From positions 7,550,704 through 7,614,703 of the forward strand of contig NC_134036.1 of the NCBI RefSeq assembly GCF_964204645.1: DNA of 64,000 nt, in the 5' to 3' direction. The position numbers were made by a program, and so were the translations under genes. Under the pieces are notes generated by a model. That model was not told the DNA's origin. It was given only the letters and a program-made list of their open reading frames with translations, and searched no databases. Of the stretch, positions 9,301 through 25,100 are shown in pieces. This DNA comes from Tubulanus polymorphus (Eukaryota > Nemertea > Palaeonemertea > Tubulaniformes > Tubulanidae). The stretch's first letter is position 1; each line of letters starts with the position of its first letter.

Positions 9301-12300
9301 CGTCACGCTGATCATGGCCCGGTCAGCACTTAGTCGTTTTTCGAACAACTACCGCCGGCACACTGACGAACGGATGGACGACCGACCTACTGCCCCCTCC
9401 CTCCCTGACCGGCAACGCTGATCAAGGCCCGGTCAGCACTTAGTCGTTTTTTCGAACAACCACCGCCGTCACACTGACGAACGGACGGACGACCGACCAA
9501 CTGCCTGCCTCCTTCCCTCACTGCACCGGGTCGTAACGCTGATCTAGGCCCGGTCAGCACTTAGTCGTTTTTCGAACAACCACCGCCGTCACACTGACGA
9601 ACGGACGGACGACCGACCAACTGCCTGCCTCCTTCCCTCACTGCACCGGGTCGTAACGCTGATCTAGGCCCGGTCAGCACTTAGTCGTTTTTCGAACAAC
9701 CACCGCCGGCACACTGACGAACGGATGGACGACCGACCTACTGCCTCCCTCCCTCCCTCACTGCACCGGGTCGTAACGCTGATCAAGGCCCGGTCAGCAG
9801 TTAGTCGTTTTTCGAACATTCACTGCCGGCACACTGACAAACGGACGGACGACCGACCTACTGCCTCCCTCCCTCCCTCACTGCATCGGGTCGTAACGCT
9901 GATCATGGCCCGGTCAGCACTTAATCGTTTTTCGAACAACCACCGCCGGCACACTGACGAACGGATGGACGACCGACCTACTGCCTCCCTCCCTCCCTCC
10001 CTCACTGCACTTAGTCGTTTTTCGAACCAACACTGACGGCAGACTAACTAACGGGCGGACGATTGTCCGACTGCCTCCCTCTCTCCCTCCCTCACTGCGC
10101 CGGGTCGTAATGCTGATCAAGGCCCGGTCAGCACTTAGTCGTTTTTCGAACAACCAGCACTGCCGGCACACTGACTAACGGGCGGACGACCGACCTACTG
10201 CCTCCCTCCCTCCCTGACCAGCGCCGGGATGTAACGCTGATCAAGGCCCGGTCAGCCCTTAGTCGTTTTTCGAACAACCATCACTGCCGGCACACTGACA
10301 AACGGACGGACGACCGACCTACTGCCTCCCTCCCTCCCTCAATGCTCCGGGTCGTAACGCTGATCAAGGCCCGGTCAGCACTTAGTCGTTTTTCGAACAA
10401 CCACCGCCGGCACACTGACGAACGGACGGACGACCGACCTACTGCCTCCCTCCCTCCCTCACTGCACCGGGTCGTAACGCTGATCAAGGCCCGGTCAGCA
10501 CTTAGTCGTTTTTCAAACCAGCACTGACGGCAGACTAACTAACGGGCGGACGATTGTCCTACTGCCTCCCTCTCTCCCTCCCTGACCGGTGCCGGGTCGT
10601 AACGCTGATCAAGGCCCGGTCAGCACTTAGTCATCTTTCGAACGACTACCACCGGCACACTGACGAACGGACTGACGACCGACCTACTGCCTCCCTCCCT
10701 CCCCCCTCACTGCACCGGGTCGTAACGCTGATCAAGGCCCGGTCAGCATTTAGTCGTTTTTTGAACCAGCACTGACGGCAGACTAACTAACGGGCGGACG
10801 ATTGTCCGACTGCCTCCCTCTCTCCCTCCCTCACTGCGCCGGGTCGTAATGCTGATCAAGGCCCGGTCAGCACTTAGTCGTTTTTCGAACAACCAGCACT
10901 GCCGGCACACTGACTAACGGGCGGACGACCGACCTACTGCCTCCCTCCCTCCCTCACTGCACCGGGTCGTAACGCTGATCAAGGCCCGGTCAGCACTTAG
11001 TCGTTTTTCGAACAACCACCGCCGGCACACTGACGAACGGATGGACGACCGACCTACTGCCTCCCTCCCTCCCTCACTGCACCGGGTCGTAACGCTGATC
11101 AAGGCCCGGTCAGCACTTAGTCGTTTTTCAAACCAGCACTGACGGCAGACTAACTAACGGGCGGACGATTGTCCTACTGCCTCCCTCTCTCCCTCCCTGA
11201 CCGGTGCCGGGTCGTAACGCTGATCAAGGCCCGGTCAGCACTTAGTCATCTTTCGAACGACTACCACCGGCACACTGACGAACGGACTGACGACCGACCT
11301 ACTGCCTCCCTCCCTCCCCCCTCACTGCACCGGGTCGTAACGCTGATCAAGGCCCGGTCAGCACTTAGTCGTTTTTTGAACCAGCACTGACGGCAGACTA
11401 ACTAACGGGCGGACGATTGTCCGACTGCCTCCCTCTCTCCCTCCCTCACTGCGCCGGGTCGTAATGCTGATCAAGGCCCGGTCAGCACTTAGTCGTTTTT
11501 CGAACCATCACTGCCGGCACACTGACAAACGGACGGACGACCGACCTACTGCCTCCCTCCCTCCCTCACTGCACCGGGTCTTAACGCTGATCATGGCCCG
11601 GTCAGCACTTAATCGTTTTTCGAACAACTTCCGCCGGCACACTGACGAACGGATGGACGACCGACCTACTGCCTCCCTCCCTCCCTCCCTCACTGCACCG
11701 GGTCGTAACGCTGATCAAGGCCCGGTCAGCACCTAGTCGTTTTTCGAACTACCACCGCCGGCACACTGACGAACGGACGGACGACCGACCTACTGCCTCC
11801 CTCCCTCCCTTCCTGACCGGTGCCGGGTCGTAACGCTGTTCATGGCCCGGTCAGCACTTAGTCGTTTTTCGAACAACAACCGCCGACACACTGACTAACG
11901 GGCGGACGACTGTCCTAGTGCCTCCCTCCCTCCCTCACTGCACCGGGTCGTAACGCTGATCAAGACCCGGTCAGCACTTAGTCGTTTTTCGAACAACCAC
12001 CGCCGGCACACTGACGAACGGACGGACGACCGACCTACTGCCTCCCTCCCTCCCTCACTGCACCGGGTCGTAACGCTGATCTAGGCCCGGTCAGCACTTA
12101 GTCGTTTTTCGAACAACCACCGCCGGCACACTGACGAACGGATGGACGACCGACCTACTGCCTCCCTCCCTCCCTCACTGCACCGGGTCGTAACGCTGAT
12201 CAAGGCCCGGTCAGCACTTAGTCGTTTTTCAAACCAGCACTGACGGCAGACTAACTAACGGGCGGACGATTGTCCTACTGCCTCCCTCTCTCCCTCCCTG

Positions 12301-15300
12301 ACCGGTGCCGGGTCGTAACGCTGATCAAGGCCCGGTCAGCACTTAGTCATCTTTCGAACGACTACCACCGGCACACTGACGAACGGACTGACGACCGACC
12401 TACTGCCTCCCTCCCTCCCCCCTCACTGCACCGGGTCGTAACGCTGATCAAGGCCCGGTCAGCACTTAGTCGTTTTTCGAACCAGCACTGACGGCAGACT
12501 AACTAACGGGCGGACGATTGTCCGACTGCCTCCCTCTCTCCCTCCCTCACTGCGCCGGGTCGTAATGCTGATCAAGGCCCGGTCAGCACTTAGTCGTTTT
12601 TCGAACAACCAGCACTGCCGGCACACTGACTAACGGGCGGACGACCGACCTACTGCCTCCCTCCCTCCCTCCCTCACTGCACCGGGTCGTAACGCTGATC
12701 AAGACCCGGTCAGCACTTAGTCGTTTTTCGAACAACCACCGCCGGCACACTGACGAACGGACGGACGACCGACCTACTGCCTCCCTCCATCCCTCACTGC
12801 ACCGGGTCGTAACGCTGATCAAGGCCCGGTCAGCACTTAGTCGTTTTTCGAACAACCACCGCCGGCACACTGACGAACGGACGGACGACCGACCTACTGC
12901 CTCCCTCCCTCCCTCACTGCACCGGGTCGTAACGCTGATCAAGGCCCGGTCAGCACTTAGTCGTTTTTCGAACTACCACCGCCGGCACATTGACGAACGG
13001 ATGGACGACCGACCTACTGCCTCCCTCCCTCCCTCCCTGACCAGCGCCGGGACGTAACGCTGATCAAGGCCCGGTCAGCCCTTAGTCGTTTTTCGAACAA
13101 CCATCACTGCCGGCACACTGACAAACGGACGGACGACCGACCTACTGCCTCCCTCCCTCCCTCAATGCTCCGGGTCGTAACGCTGATCAAGGCCCGGTCA
13201 GCACTTAGTCGTTTTTCGAACAACCACCGCCGGCACACTGGCGAACGGACGGACGACCGACCTACTGCCTCCCTCCCTCCCTCACTGCTCCGGGTCGTAA
13301 CGCTGATCAAGGCCCGGTCAGCACTTAGTCGTTTTTCGAACAACCACCGCCGGCACACTGACGAACGGATGGACGACCGACCTACTGCCTCCCTCCCTCT
13401 CTCCCTCCCTCACTGCACCGGGTCGTAACGCTGATCAAGACCCGGTCAGCACTTAGTCGTTTTTCGAACAACCACCGCCGGCACACTGACGAACGGACGG
13501 ACGACCGACCTACTGCCTCCCTCCATCCCTCACTGCACCGGGTCGTAACGCTGATCAAGGCCCGGTCAGCACTTAGTCGTTTTTCGAACTACCACCGCCG
13601 GCACACTGGCGAATGGACGGACGACCGACCTACTGCCACCCTCCCTCCCTTCCTGACCGGTGCCGGGTCGTAACGCTGTTCATGGCCCGGTCAGCACTTA
13701 GTCGTTTTTCGAACAACCAGCACTGCCGGCACACTGACTAACGGGCGGACGACCGACCTACTGCCTCCCTCCCTCCCTCACTGCACCGGGTCGTAACGCT
13801 GATCAAGGCCCGGTCAGCACTTAGTCGTTTTTCGAACATTCACTGCCGGCACACTGACAAACGGACGGACGACCGACCTACTGCCTCCCTCCCTCCCTCA
13901 CTGCATCGGGTCGTAACGCTGATCATGGCCCGGTCAGCACTTAATCGTTTTTCGAACAACCACCGCCGGCACACTGACGAACGGATGGACGACCGACCTA
14001 CTGCCTCCCTCCCTCCCTCCCTCACTGCACCGGGTCGTAACGCTGATCAAGGCCCGGTCAGCACTTAGTCGTTTTTCGAACCAACACTGACGGCAGACTA
14101 ACTAACGGGCGGACGATTGTCCGACTGCCTCCCTCTCTCCCTCCCTCACTGCGCCGGGTCGTAATGCTGATCAAGGCCCGGTCAGCACTTAGTCGTTTTT
14201 CGAACAACCAGCACTGCCGGCACACTGACTAACGGGCGGACGACCGACCTACTGCCTCCCTCCCTCCCTCACTGCACCGGGTCGTAACGCTGATCAAGGC
14301 CCGGTCAGCACTTAGTCGTTTTTCGAACAACCACCGCCGGCACACTGACGAACGGACGGACGACCGACCTACTGCCTCCCTCCCTCCCTCCCTGACCGGT
14401 GCCGGGTCGTAACGCTGATCAAGGCCCGGTCAGCACTTAGTCGTTTTTCGAACCAACACTGACGGCAGACTAACTAACGGGCGGACGATTTTCCGACTGC
14501 CTCCCTCTCTCCCTCCCTCACTGCGCCGGGTCGTAATGCTGATCAAGGCCCGGTCAGCACTTAGTCGTTTTTCGAACCATCACTGCCGGCACACTGACAA
14601 ACGGACGGACGACCGACCTACTGCCTCCCTCCCTCCCTCACTGCACCGGGTCGTAACGCTGATCATGGCCCGGTCAGCACTTAATCGTTTTTCGAACAAC
14701 CAGCACTGCCGGCACACTGACTAACGGGCGGACGACCGACCTACTGCCTCCCTCCCTCCCTCAATGCACCGGGTCGTAACGCTGATCAAGGCCCGGTCAG
14801 CACTTAGTCGTTTTTCGAACCATCACTGCCGGCACACTGACAAACGGACGGACGACCGACCTACTGCCTCCCTCCCTCCCTCACTGCACCGGGTCGTAAC
14901 GCTGATCATGGCCCGGTCAGCACTTAATCGTTTTTCGAACAACCAGCACTGCCGGCACACTGACTAACGGGCGGACGACCGACCTACTGCCTCCCTCCCT
15001 CCCTCACTGCACCGGGTCGTAACGCTGATCAAGGCCCGGTCAGCACTTAGTCGTTTTTCGAACCATCACTGCCGGCACACTGACAAACGGACGGACGACC
15101 GACCTACTGCCTCCCTCCCTCCCTCACTGCACCGGGTCGTAACGCTGATCATGGCCCGGTCAGCACTTAATCGTTTTTCGAACAACCACCGCCGGCACAC
15201 TGACGAACGGATGGACGACCGACCTACTGCCTCCCTCCCTCCCTCCCTCACTGCACCGGGTCGTAACGCTGATCAAGGCCCGGTCAGCACTTAGTCGTTT

Positions 15301-17840
15301 TTCGAACTACCACCGCCGGCACACTGACGAACGGACGGACGACCGACCTACTGCCTCCCTCCCTCCCTCCCTGACCGGCGCCGGGTCGTAACGCTGATCA
15401 AGGCCTGGTCAGCACTTAGTCGTTTTTCGAACAACCACCGCCGGCACTCTGACGAACGAACGGACGACCGACCTACTGCCACCCTCCCTCCCTTCCTGAC
15501 CGGTGCCGGGTCGTAACGCTGTTCATGGCCCGGTCAGCACTTAGTCGTTTTTCGAACAACAACCGCCGACACACTGACTAACGGGCGGACGACTGTCCTA
15601 GTGCCTCCCTCCCTCCCTCCCTCACTGCACCGGGACGTAACGCTGATCAAGGCCCGGTCAGCACTTAGTCGTTTTTCGAACAACCACCGCCGGCACACTG
15701 ACGAACGGATGGACGACCGACCTACTGCCTCCCTCCCTCCCTCCCTCCCTCACTGCACCGGGTCGTAACGCTGATCAAGGCCCGGTCAGCACTTAGTCGT
15801 TTTTCGAACAACCACCGCCGGCACACTGACGAACGGATGGTCGACCGACCTACTGCCTCCCTCCCTCCCTCCCTCACTGCACCGGGTCGTAACGCTGATC
15901 AAGGCCCGGTCAGCACTTAGTCGTTTTTCGAACTACCACCGCCGGCACACTGACGAACGGACGGACGACCGACCTACTGCCTCCCTCCCTCCCTCCCTGA
16001 CCGGTGCCGGGTCGTAACGCTGATCAAGGCCCGGTCAGCACTTAGTCGTTTTTCGAACCAACACTGACGGCAGACTAACTAACGGGCGGACGATTGTCCG
16101 ACTGCCTCCCTCTCTCCCTCCCTCACTGCGCCGGGTCGTAATGCTGATCAAGGCCCGGTCAGCACTTAGTCGTTTTTCGAACAACCAGCACTGCCGGCAC
16201 ACTGACTAATGGGCGGACGACCGACCTACTGCCTCCCTCCCTCCCTCACTGCACCGGGTCGTAACGCTGATCAAGGCCCGGTCAGCACTTAGTCGTTTTT
16301 CGAACAACCACCGCCGGCACACTGACGAACGGACGGACGACCGACCTACTGCCTCCCTCCCTCCCTCCCTGACCGGTGCCGGGTCGTAACGCTGATCAAG
16401 GCCCGGTCAGCACTTAGTCGTTTTTCGAACCAACACTGACGGCAGACTAACTAACGGGCGGACGATATTCCGACTGCTCCCTCTCTCCCTCCCTCACTGC
16501 GCCGGGTCGTAATGCTGATCAAGGCCCGGTCAGCACTTAGTCGTTTTTCGAACAACCAGCACTGCCGGCACACTGACAAACGGACGGACGACCGACCTAC
16601 TGCCTCCCTCCCTCCCTCACTGCACCGGGTCGTAACGCTGATCATGGCCCGGTCAGCACTTAATCGTTTTTCGAACAACCACCGCCGGCACACTGACGAA
16701 CGGATGGACGACCGACCTACTGCCTCCCTCCCTCCCTCCCTCCCTCACTGCACCGGGTCGTAACGCTGATCAAGGCCCGGTCAGCACTTAGTCGTTTTTC
16801 GAACCAACACTGACGGCAGACTAACTAACGGGCGGACGATTGTCCGACTGCCTCCCTCTCTCCCTCCCTCACTGCGCCGGGTCGTAATGCCGATCAAGGC
16901 CCGGTCAGCACTTAGTCGTTTTTCGAACAACCAGCACTGCCGGCACACTGACTAACGGGCGGACGACCGACCTACTGCCTCCCTCCCTCCCTCACTGCAC
17001 CGGGTCGTAACGCTGATCAAGGCCCGGTCAGCACTTAGTCGTTTTTCGAACCATCACTGCCGGCACACTGACAAACGGACGGACGACCGACCTACTGCCT
17101 CCCTCCCTCCCTCACTGCACCGGGTCGTAACGCTGATCATGGCCCGGTCAGCACTTAATCGTTTTTCGAACAACCACCGCCGGCACACTGACGAACGGAT
17201 GGACGACCGACCTACTGCCTCCCTCCCTCCCTCCCTCCCTCACTGCACCGGGTCGTAACGCTGATCAAGGCCCGGTCAGCACTTAGTCGTTTTTCGAACC
17301 AACACTGACGGCAGACTAACTAACGGGCGGACGATTGTCCGACTGCCTCCCTCTCTCCCTCCCTCACTGCGCCGGGTCGTAATGCTGATCAAGGCCCGGT
17401 CAGCACTTAGTCGTTTTTCGAACAACCAGCACTGCCGGCACACTGACTAACGGGCGGACGAACGACCTACTGCCTCCCTCCCTCCCTCACTGCACCGGGT
17501 CGTAACGCTGATCAAGGCCCGGTCAGCACTTAGTCGTTTTTCGAACAACCACCGCCGGCACACTGACGAACGGACGGACGACCGACCTACTGCCTCCCTC
17601 CCTCCCTCCCTGACCGGTGCCGGGTCGTAACGCTGATCAAGGCCCGGTCAGCACTTAGTCGTTTTTCGAACCAACACTGACGGCAGACTAACTAACGGGC
17701 GGACGATTGTCCGACTGCCTCCCTCTCTCCCTCCCTCACTGCGCCGGGTCGCAATGCTGATCAAGGCCCGGTCAGCACTTAGTCGTTTTTCGAACAACCA
17801 GCACTGCCGGCACACTGACTAACGGGCGGACGACCGACCT

Positions 17841-19132
17841 ACTGCCTCCCTCCCTCCCTCCCTCCCTCACTGCACCGGGTCGTAACGCTGATCAAGGCCC
17901 GGTCAGCACTTAGTCGTTTTTCGAACAACCACCGCCGGCACACTGACGAACGGATGGACGACCGACCTACTGCCTCCCTCCCTCCCTCCCTCCCTCCCTC
18001 CCTCACTGCACCGGGTCGTAACGCTGATCAAGGCCCGGTCAGCACTTAGTCGTTTTTCGAACAACCACCGCCGGCACACTGACGAACGGACGGACGACCG
18101 ACCTACTGCCTCCCTCCCGCCCTCCCTGACCGGTGCCGGGTCGTAACGCTGATCAAGGCCCGGTCAGCACTTAGTCGTTTTTCGAACCAACACTGACGGC
18201 AGACTAACTAACGGGCGGACGATTGTCCGACTGCCTCCCTCTCTCCCTCCCTCACTGCGCCGGGTCGTAATGCTGATCAAGGCCCGGTCAGCACTTAGTC
18301 GTTTTTCGAACAACCACCGCCGGCACACTGACGAACGGATGGACGACCGACCTACTGCCTCCCTCCCTCCCTCCCTCCCTCACTGCACCGGGTCGTAACG
18401 CTGATCAAGGCCCGGTCAGCACTTAGTCGTTTTTCGAACAACCACCGCCGGCACACTGACGAACGGATGGTCGACCGACCTACTGCCTCCCTCCCTCCCT
18501 CCCTCACTGCACCGGGTCGTAACGCTGATCAAGGCCCGGTCAGCACTTAGTCGTTTTTCGAACTACCACCGCCGGCACACTGACGAACGGACGTACGACC
18601 GACCTACTGCCTCCCTCCCTCCCTCCCTGACCGGTGCCGGGTCGTAACGCTGATCAAGGCCCGGTCAGCACTTAGTCGTTTTTCGAACCAACACTGACGG
18701 CAGACTAACTAACGGGCGGACGATTGTCCGACTGCCTCCCTCTCTCCCTCCCTCACTGCGCCGGGTCGTAATGCTGATCAAGGCCCGGTCAGCACTTAGT
18801 CGTTTTTCGAACAACCAGCACTGCCGGCACACTGACTAACGGGCGGACGACCGACCTACTGCCTCCCTCCCTCCCTCACTGCACCGGGTCGTAACGCTGA
18901 TCAAGGCCCGGTCAGCACTTAGTCGTTTTTCGAACAACCACCGCCGGCACACTGACGAACGGACGGACGACCGACCTACTGCCTCCCTCCCTCCCTCACT
19001 GCACCGGGTCGTAACGCTGATCATGGCCCGGTCAGCACTTAGTCGTTTTTCGAACAACCAGCACTGCCGGCACACTGACTAACGGGCGGACGACCGACCT
19101 ACTGCCTCCCTCCCTCCCTCCCTCACTGCACC
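17841..19132. repeat. Satellite segment between the two large block copies
   Basis: Ordinary satellite monomers not included in the 15,472-bp register. Parts of it (CCTC-expanded monomers, a GGATGGTCGACCGACC variant, then the CAGACTAACTAAC class) appear in the same order around 34,790-35,760. The counterpart therefore seems to resume after an extra stretch of about 1.4 kb in the second copy. No gene seen. Confidence 0.7.
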
Positions 19133-22100
19133 GGGTCGTAACGCTGATCAAGGCCCGGTCAGCACTTAGTCGTTTTTCGAACAACCACCGCCGGCACACT
19201 GACGAACGAACGGACGACCGACCTACTGCCACCCTCCCTCCCTTCCTGACCGGTGCCGGGTCGTAACGCTGTTCATGGCCCGGTCAGCACTTAGTCGTTT
19301 TTCGAACAACAACCGCCGACACACTGACTAACGGGCGGACGACTGTCCTAGTGCCTCCCTCCCTCCCTCACTGCACCGGGTCGTAACGCTGATCAAGGCC
19401 CGGTCAGCACTTAGTCGTTTTTCGAAAAACCACCGCCGGCACACTGACGAACGGATGGACGACCGACCTACTGCCTCCCTCCCTCCCTCCCTCCCTGACC
19501 AGCGCCGGGACGTAACGCTGATCAAGGCCCGGTCAGCCCTTAGTCGTTTTTCGAACAACCATCACTGCCGGCACACTGACAAACGGACGGACGACCGACC
19601 TACTGCCTCCCTCCCTCCCTCAATTCTCCGGGTCGTAACGCTGATCAAGGCCCGGTCAGCACTTAGTCGTTTTTCGAACAACCACCACCGGCACACTGGC
19701 GAACGGACGGACGACCGACCTACTGCCTCCCTCCCTCCCTCACTGCTCCGGGTCGTAACGCTGATCAAGGCCCGGTCAGCACTTAGTCGTTTTTCGAACA
19801 ACCACCGCCGGCACACTGACGAACGGATGGACGACCGACCTACTGCCTCCCTTCCTCCCTCCCTGACCAGCGCCGGGTCGTAACGCTGATCAAGGCCCGG
19901 TCAGCCCTTAGTCGTTTTTCGAACAACCATCACTGCCGGCACACTGACAAACGGACGGACGACCGACCAACTGCCTCCCTCCCTCCCTCACTGCTCCGGG
20001 TCGTAACGCTGATCAAGGCCCGGTCAGCACTTAGTCGTTTTTCGAACAACCACCGCCGGCACACTGACGAATGGACGGACGACCGACCTACTACCTCCAC
20101 CCCCCCCCCCCCCCGGACCGGTGCCGGATCGTCACGCTGATCATGGCCCGGTCAGCACTTAGTCGTTTTTCGAACTACCACCGCCGGCACACTGACGAAC
20201 GGATGGACGACCGACCTACTGCCTCCCTCCCTCCCTCACTGCTCCGGGTCGTAACGCTGATCAAGGCCCGGTCAGCACTTAGTCGTTTTTCGAACCAGCA
20301 CTGACGGCAGACTAACTAACGGGCGGACGATTGTCCAACTGCCTCCCTCTCTCCCTCCCTCACTGCGCCGGGTCGTAATGCTGATCAAGGCCCGGTCAGC
20401 ACTTAGTCGTTTTTCGAACAACCAGCACTGCCGGCACACTGACTAACGGGCGGACGACCGACCTACTGCCTCCCTCCCTCCCTCACTGCACCGGGTCGTA
20501 ACGCTGATCAAGACCCGGTCAGCACTTAGTCGTTTTTCGAACAACCACCGCCGGCACACTGACGAACGGATGGACGACCGACCTACTGCCTCCCTCCCTC
20601 CCTCCCTCACTGCTCTGGGTCGTAACGCTGATCAAGGCCCGGTCAGCACTTAGTCGTTTTTCGAACAACCACCGCCGGCACACTGACGAACGGACGGACG
20701 ACCGACCTACTGCCTCCCACCCTCCCTCACTGCACCGGGTCGTAACGCTGATCAAGGCCCGGTCAGCACTTAGTCGTTTTTCGAACTACCACCGCCGGCA
20801 CATTGACGAACGGATGGACGACCGACCTACTGCCTCCCTCCCTCCCTCCCTGACCAGCGCCGGGACGTAACGCTGATCAAGGCCCGGTCAGCCCTTAGTC
20901 GTTTTTCGAACAACCATCACTGCCGGCACACTGACAAACGGACGGACGACCGACCTACTGCCTCCCTCCCTCCCTCAATGCTCCGGGTCGTAACGCTGAT
21001 CAAGGCCCGGTCAGCACTTAGTCGTTTTTCGAACAACCACCGCCGGCACACTGGCGAACGGACGGACGACCGACCTACTGCCTCCCTCCCTCCCTCACTG
21101 CTCCGGGTCGTAACGCTGATCAAGGCCCGGTCAGCACTTAGTCGTTTTTCGAACAACCACCGCCGGCACACTGACGAACGGATGGACGACCGACCTACTG
21201 CCTCCCTCCCTCCCTCCCTCCCTCACTGCACCGGGTCGTAACGCTGATCAAGACCCGGTCAGCACTTAGTCGTTTTTCGAACAACCACCGCCGGCACACT
21301 GACGAACGGACGGACGACCGACCTACTGCCTCCCTCCCTCCCTCCCTCACTGCACTTAGTCGTTTTTCGAACCAACACTGACGGCAGACTAACTAACGGG
21401 CGGACGATTGTCCGACTGCCTCCCTCTCTCCCTCCCTCACTGCGCCGGGTCGTAATGCTGATCAAGGCCCGGTCAGCACTTAGTCGTTTTTCGAACAACC
21501 AGCACTGCCGGCACACTGACTAACGGGCGGACGACCGACCTACTGCCTCCCTCCCTCCCTGACCAGCGCCGGGATGTAACGCTGATCAAGGCCCGGTCAG
21601 CCCTTAGTCGTTTTTCGAACAACCATCACTGCCGGCACACTGACAAACGGACGGATGACCGACCTACTGCCTCCCTCCCTCCCTCAATGCTCCGGGTCGT
21701 AACGCTGATCAAGGCCCGGTCAGCACTTAGTCGTTTTTCGAACAACCACCGCCGGCACACTGACGAACGGACGGACGACCGACCTACTGCCTCCCTCCCT
21801 CCCTCACTGCACCGGGTCGTAACGCTGATCAAGGCCCGGTCAGCACTTAGTCGTTTTTCGAACCACCACCGCCGGCACACTGACGAACGGACGGACGACC
21901 GACCTACTGCCATCCTCCTTCCCTCCCTGACCGGTGCCGGATCGTCACGCTGATCATGGCCCGGTCAGCACTTAGTCGTTTTTCGAACAACTACCGCCGG
22001 CACACTGACGAACGGATGGACGACCGACCTACTGCCCCCTCCCTCCCTGACCGGCAACGCTGATCAAGGCCCGGTCAGCACTTAGTCGTTTTTTCGAACA

Positions 22101-25100
22101 ACCACCGCCGTCACACTGACGAACGGACGGACGACCGACCAACTGCCTGCCTCCTTCCCTCACTGCACCGGGTCGTAACGCTGATCTAGGCCCGGTCAGC
22201 ACTTAGTCGTTTTTCGAACAACCACCGCCGGCACACTGACGAACGGATGGACGACCGACCTACTGCCTCCCTCCCTCCCTCCCTCCCTCCCTCACTGCAC
22301 CGGGTCGTAACGCTGATCAAGACCCGGTCAGCACTTAGTCGTTTTTCGAACAACCACCGCCGGCACACTGACGAACGGACGGACGACCGACCTACTGCCT
22401 CCCTCCATCCCTCACTGCACCGGGTCGTAACGCTGATCAAGGCCCGGTCAGCACTTAGTCGTTTTTCGAACTACCACCGCCGGCACACTGACGAACGGAT
22501 GGACGACCGACCTACTGCCTCCCTCCCTCCCTCCCTCACTGCACCGGATCGTAACGCTGATCAAGGCCCGGTCAGCACTTAGTCGTTTTTCGAACAACCA
22601 CCGCCGGCACACTGACGAACGGATGGACGACCGACCTACTGTCCCCCTCCCTCCCACACTGCTCCGGGTCGTAACGCTGATCAAGGCCCGGTCAGCACTT
22701 AGTCGTTTTTCGAACCAGCACTGACGGCAGACTAACTAACGGGCGGACGATTGTCCAACTGCCTCCCTCTCTCCCTCCCTCACTGCGCCGGGTCGTAATG
22801 CTGATCAAGGCTCGGTCAGCACTTAGTCGTTTTTCGAACAACCAGCACTGCCGGCACACTGACTAACGGGCGGACGACCGACCTACTGCCTCCCTCCCTC
22901 CCTCACTGCACCGGGTCGTAACGCTGATCATGGCCCGGTCAGCACTTAATCGTTTTTCGAACAACCACCGCCAGCACACTGACGAACGGATGGACGACCG
23001 ACGTACTGCCTCCCTCCCTCCCTCCCTCCCTCACTGCACCGGGTCGTAACGCTGATCAAGGCCCGGTCAGCACTTAGTCGTTTTTCGAACTACCACCACC
23101 GGCACACTGACGAACGGACGGACGACCGACCTACTGCCTCCCTCCCTCCCTCCCTGACCGGTGCCGGGTCGTAACGCTGATCAAGGCCCGGTCAGCACTT
23201 AGTCGTTTCTCGAACAACCACCGCCGGCACACTGACGAACGAACGGACGACCGACCTACTGCCACCCTCCCTCCCTTACTGACCGGTGCCGGGTCGTAAC
23301 GCTGTTCATGGCCCGGTCAGCACTTAGTCGTTTTTCGAACAACAACCGCCGACACACTGACTAACGGGCGGACGACTGTCCTAGTGCCTCCCTCCCTCCC
23401 TCACTGCACCGGGTCGTAACGCTGATCAAGGCCCGGTCAGCACTTAGTCGTTTTTCGAACAACCACCGCCGGCACAATGACGAACGGATGGTCGACGGAC
23501 CTACTGCCTCCCTCCCTCCCTCCCTCACTGCACCGGGTCGTAACGCTGATCAAGGCCCGGTCAGCACTTAGTCGTTTTTCGAACAACCACCGCCGGCACA
23601 CTGACGAACGGACGGACGACCGACCTACTGCCTCCCTCCCTCCCTCCCTCACTGCACCGGGTCGTAACGCTGATCAAGGCCCGGTCAGCACTTAGTCGTT
23701 TTTCGAACTACCACCGCCGGCACACTGACGAACGGATGGACGACCGACCTACTGCCTCCCTCCCTCCCTCCCTGACCAGCGCCGGGATGTAACGCTGATC
23801 AAGGCCCGGTCAGCCCTTAGTAGTTTTTCGAACAACCATCACTGCCGGCACACTGACAAACGGACGGACGACCGACCTACTGCCTCCCTCCCTCCCTCAA
23901 TGCTCCGGGTCGTAACGCTGATCAAGGCCCGGTCAGCACTTAGTCGTTTTTCGAACAACCACCGCCGGCACAATGACGAACGAACGGACGACCGACCTAC
24001 TGCCACCCTCCCTCCCTTCCTGACCGGTGCCGGGTCGTAACGCTGTTCATGGCCCGGTCAGCACTTAGTCGTTTTTCGAACAACAACCGCCGACACACTG
24101 ACGAACGGACGGACGACCGACCAACTGCCTCCCTCCTTCCCTCACTGCACCGGGTCGTAACGCTGATCTAGGCCCGGTCAGCACTTAGTCGTTTTTCGAA
24201 CAACCACCGCCGGCACACTGACGAACGGATGGACGACCGACCTACTGCCTCCCTCCCTCCCTCCCTCACTGCACCGGGTCGTAACGCTGATCAAGGCCCG
24301 GTCAGCACTTAGTCGTTTTTCGAACTACCACCGCCGGCACACTGACGAACGGATGGACGACCGACCTACTGCCTCCCTCCCTCCCTCCCTGACCAGCGCC
24401 GGGATGTAACGCTGATCAAGGCCCGGTCAGCCCTTAGTCGTTTTTCGAACAACCATCACTGCCGGCACACTGACAAACGGACGGACGACCGACCTACTGC
24501 CTCCCTCCCTCCCTCAATGCTCCGGGTCGTAACGCTGATCAAGGCCCGGTCAGCACTTAGTCGTTTTTCGAACAACCACCGCCGGCACACTGACGAACGG
24601 ACGGACGACCGACCTACTGCCTCCCTCCCTCCCTCACTGCACCGGGTCGTAACGCTGATCAAGGCCCGGTCAGCACTTAGTCGTTTTTCGAACCACCACC
24701 GCCGGCACACTGACGAACGGACGGACGACCGACCTACTGCCATCCTCCTTCCCTCCCTGACCGGTGCCGGATCGTCACGCTGATCATGGCCCGGTCAGCA
24801 CTTAGTCGTTTTTCGAACAACTACCGCCGGCACACTGACGAACGGATGGACGACCGACCTACTGCCCCCTCCCTCCCTGACCGGCAACGCTGATCAAGGC
24901 CCGGTCAGCACTTAGTCGTTTTTTCGAACAACCACCGCCGTCACACTGACGAACGGACGGACGACCGACCAACTGCCTGCCTCCTTCCCTCACTGCACCG
25001 GGTCGTAACGCTGATCTAGGCCCGGTCAGCACTTAGTCGTTTTTCGAACAACCACCGCCGTCACACTGACGAACGGACGGACGACCGACCAACTGCCTGC

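Larger units (their letters stand above)
3661..17840. repeat. Higher-order repeat block, copy A (~14.2 kb)
   Basis: From about 3661 every variant monomer, including rare ones, reappears in the same order 15,472 bp downstream. Landmarks: the C15 run at 4628-4642 recurs at 20100-20114, and the CCCCCTCCCTCCC plus GACCGGCAACG deletion variant near 6562-6590 recurs near 22034-22062. Inside copy A there are older nested duplications: a block near 6077-6720 recurs near 8907-9550, one near 5787-6140 recurs near 9914-10270, and a segment near 10540-10775 recurs near 11155-11390 and 12256-12491. The right limit is approximate because divergence sets in after about 17,280. Confidence 0.9.
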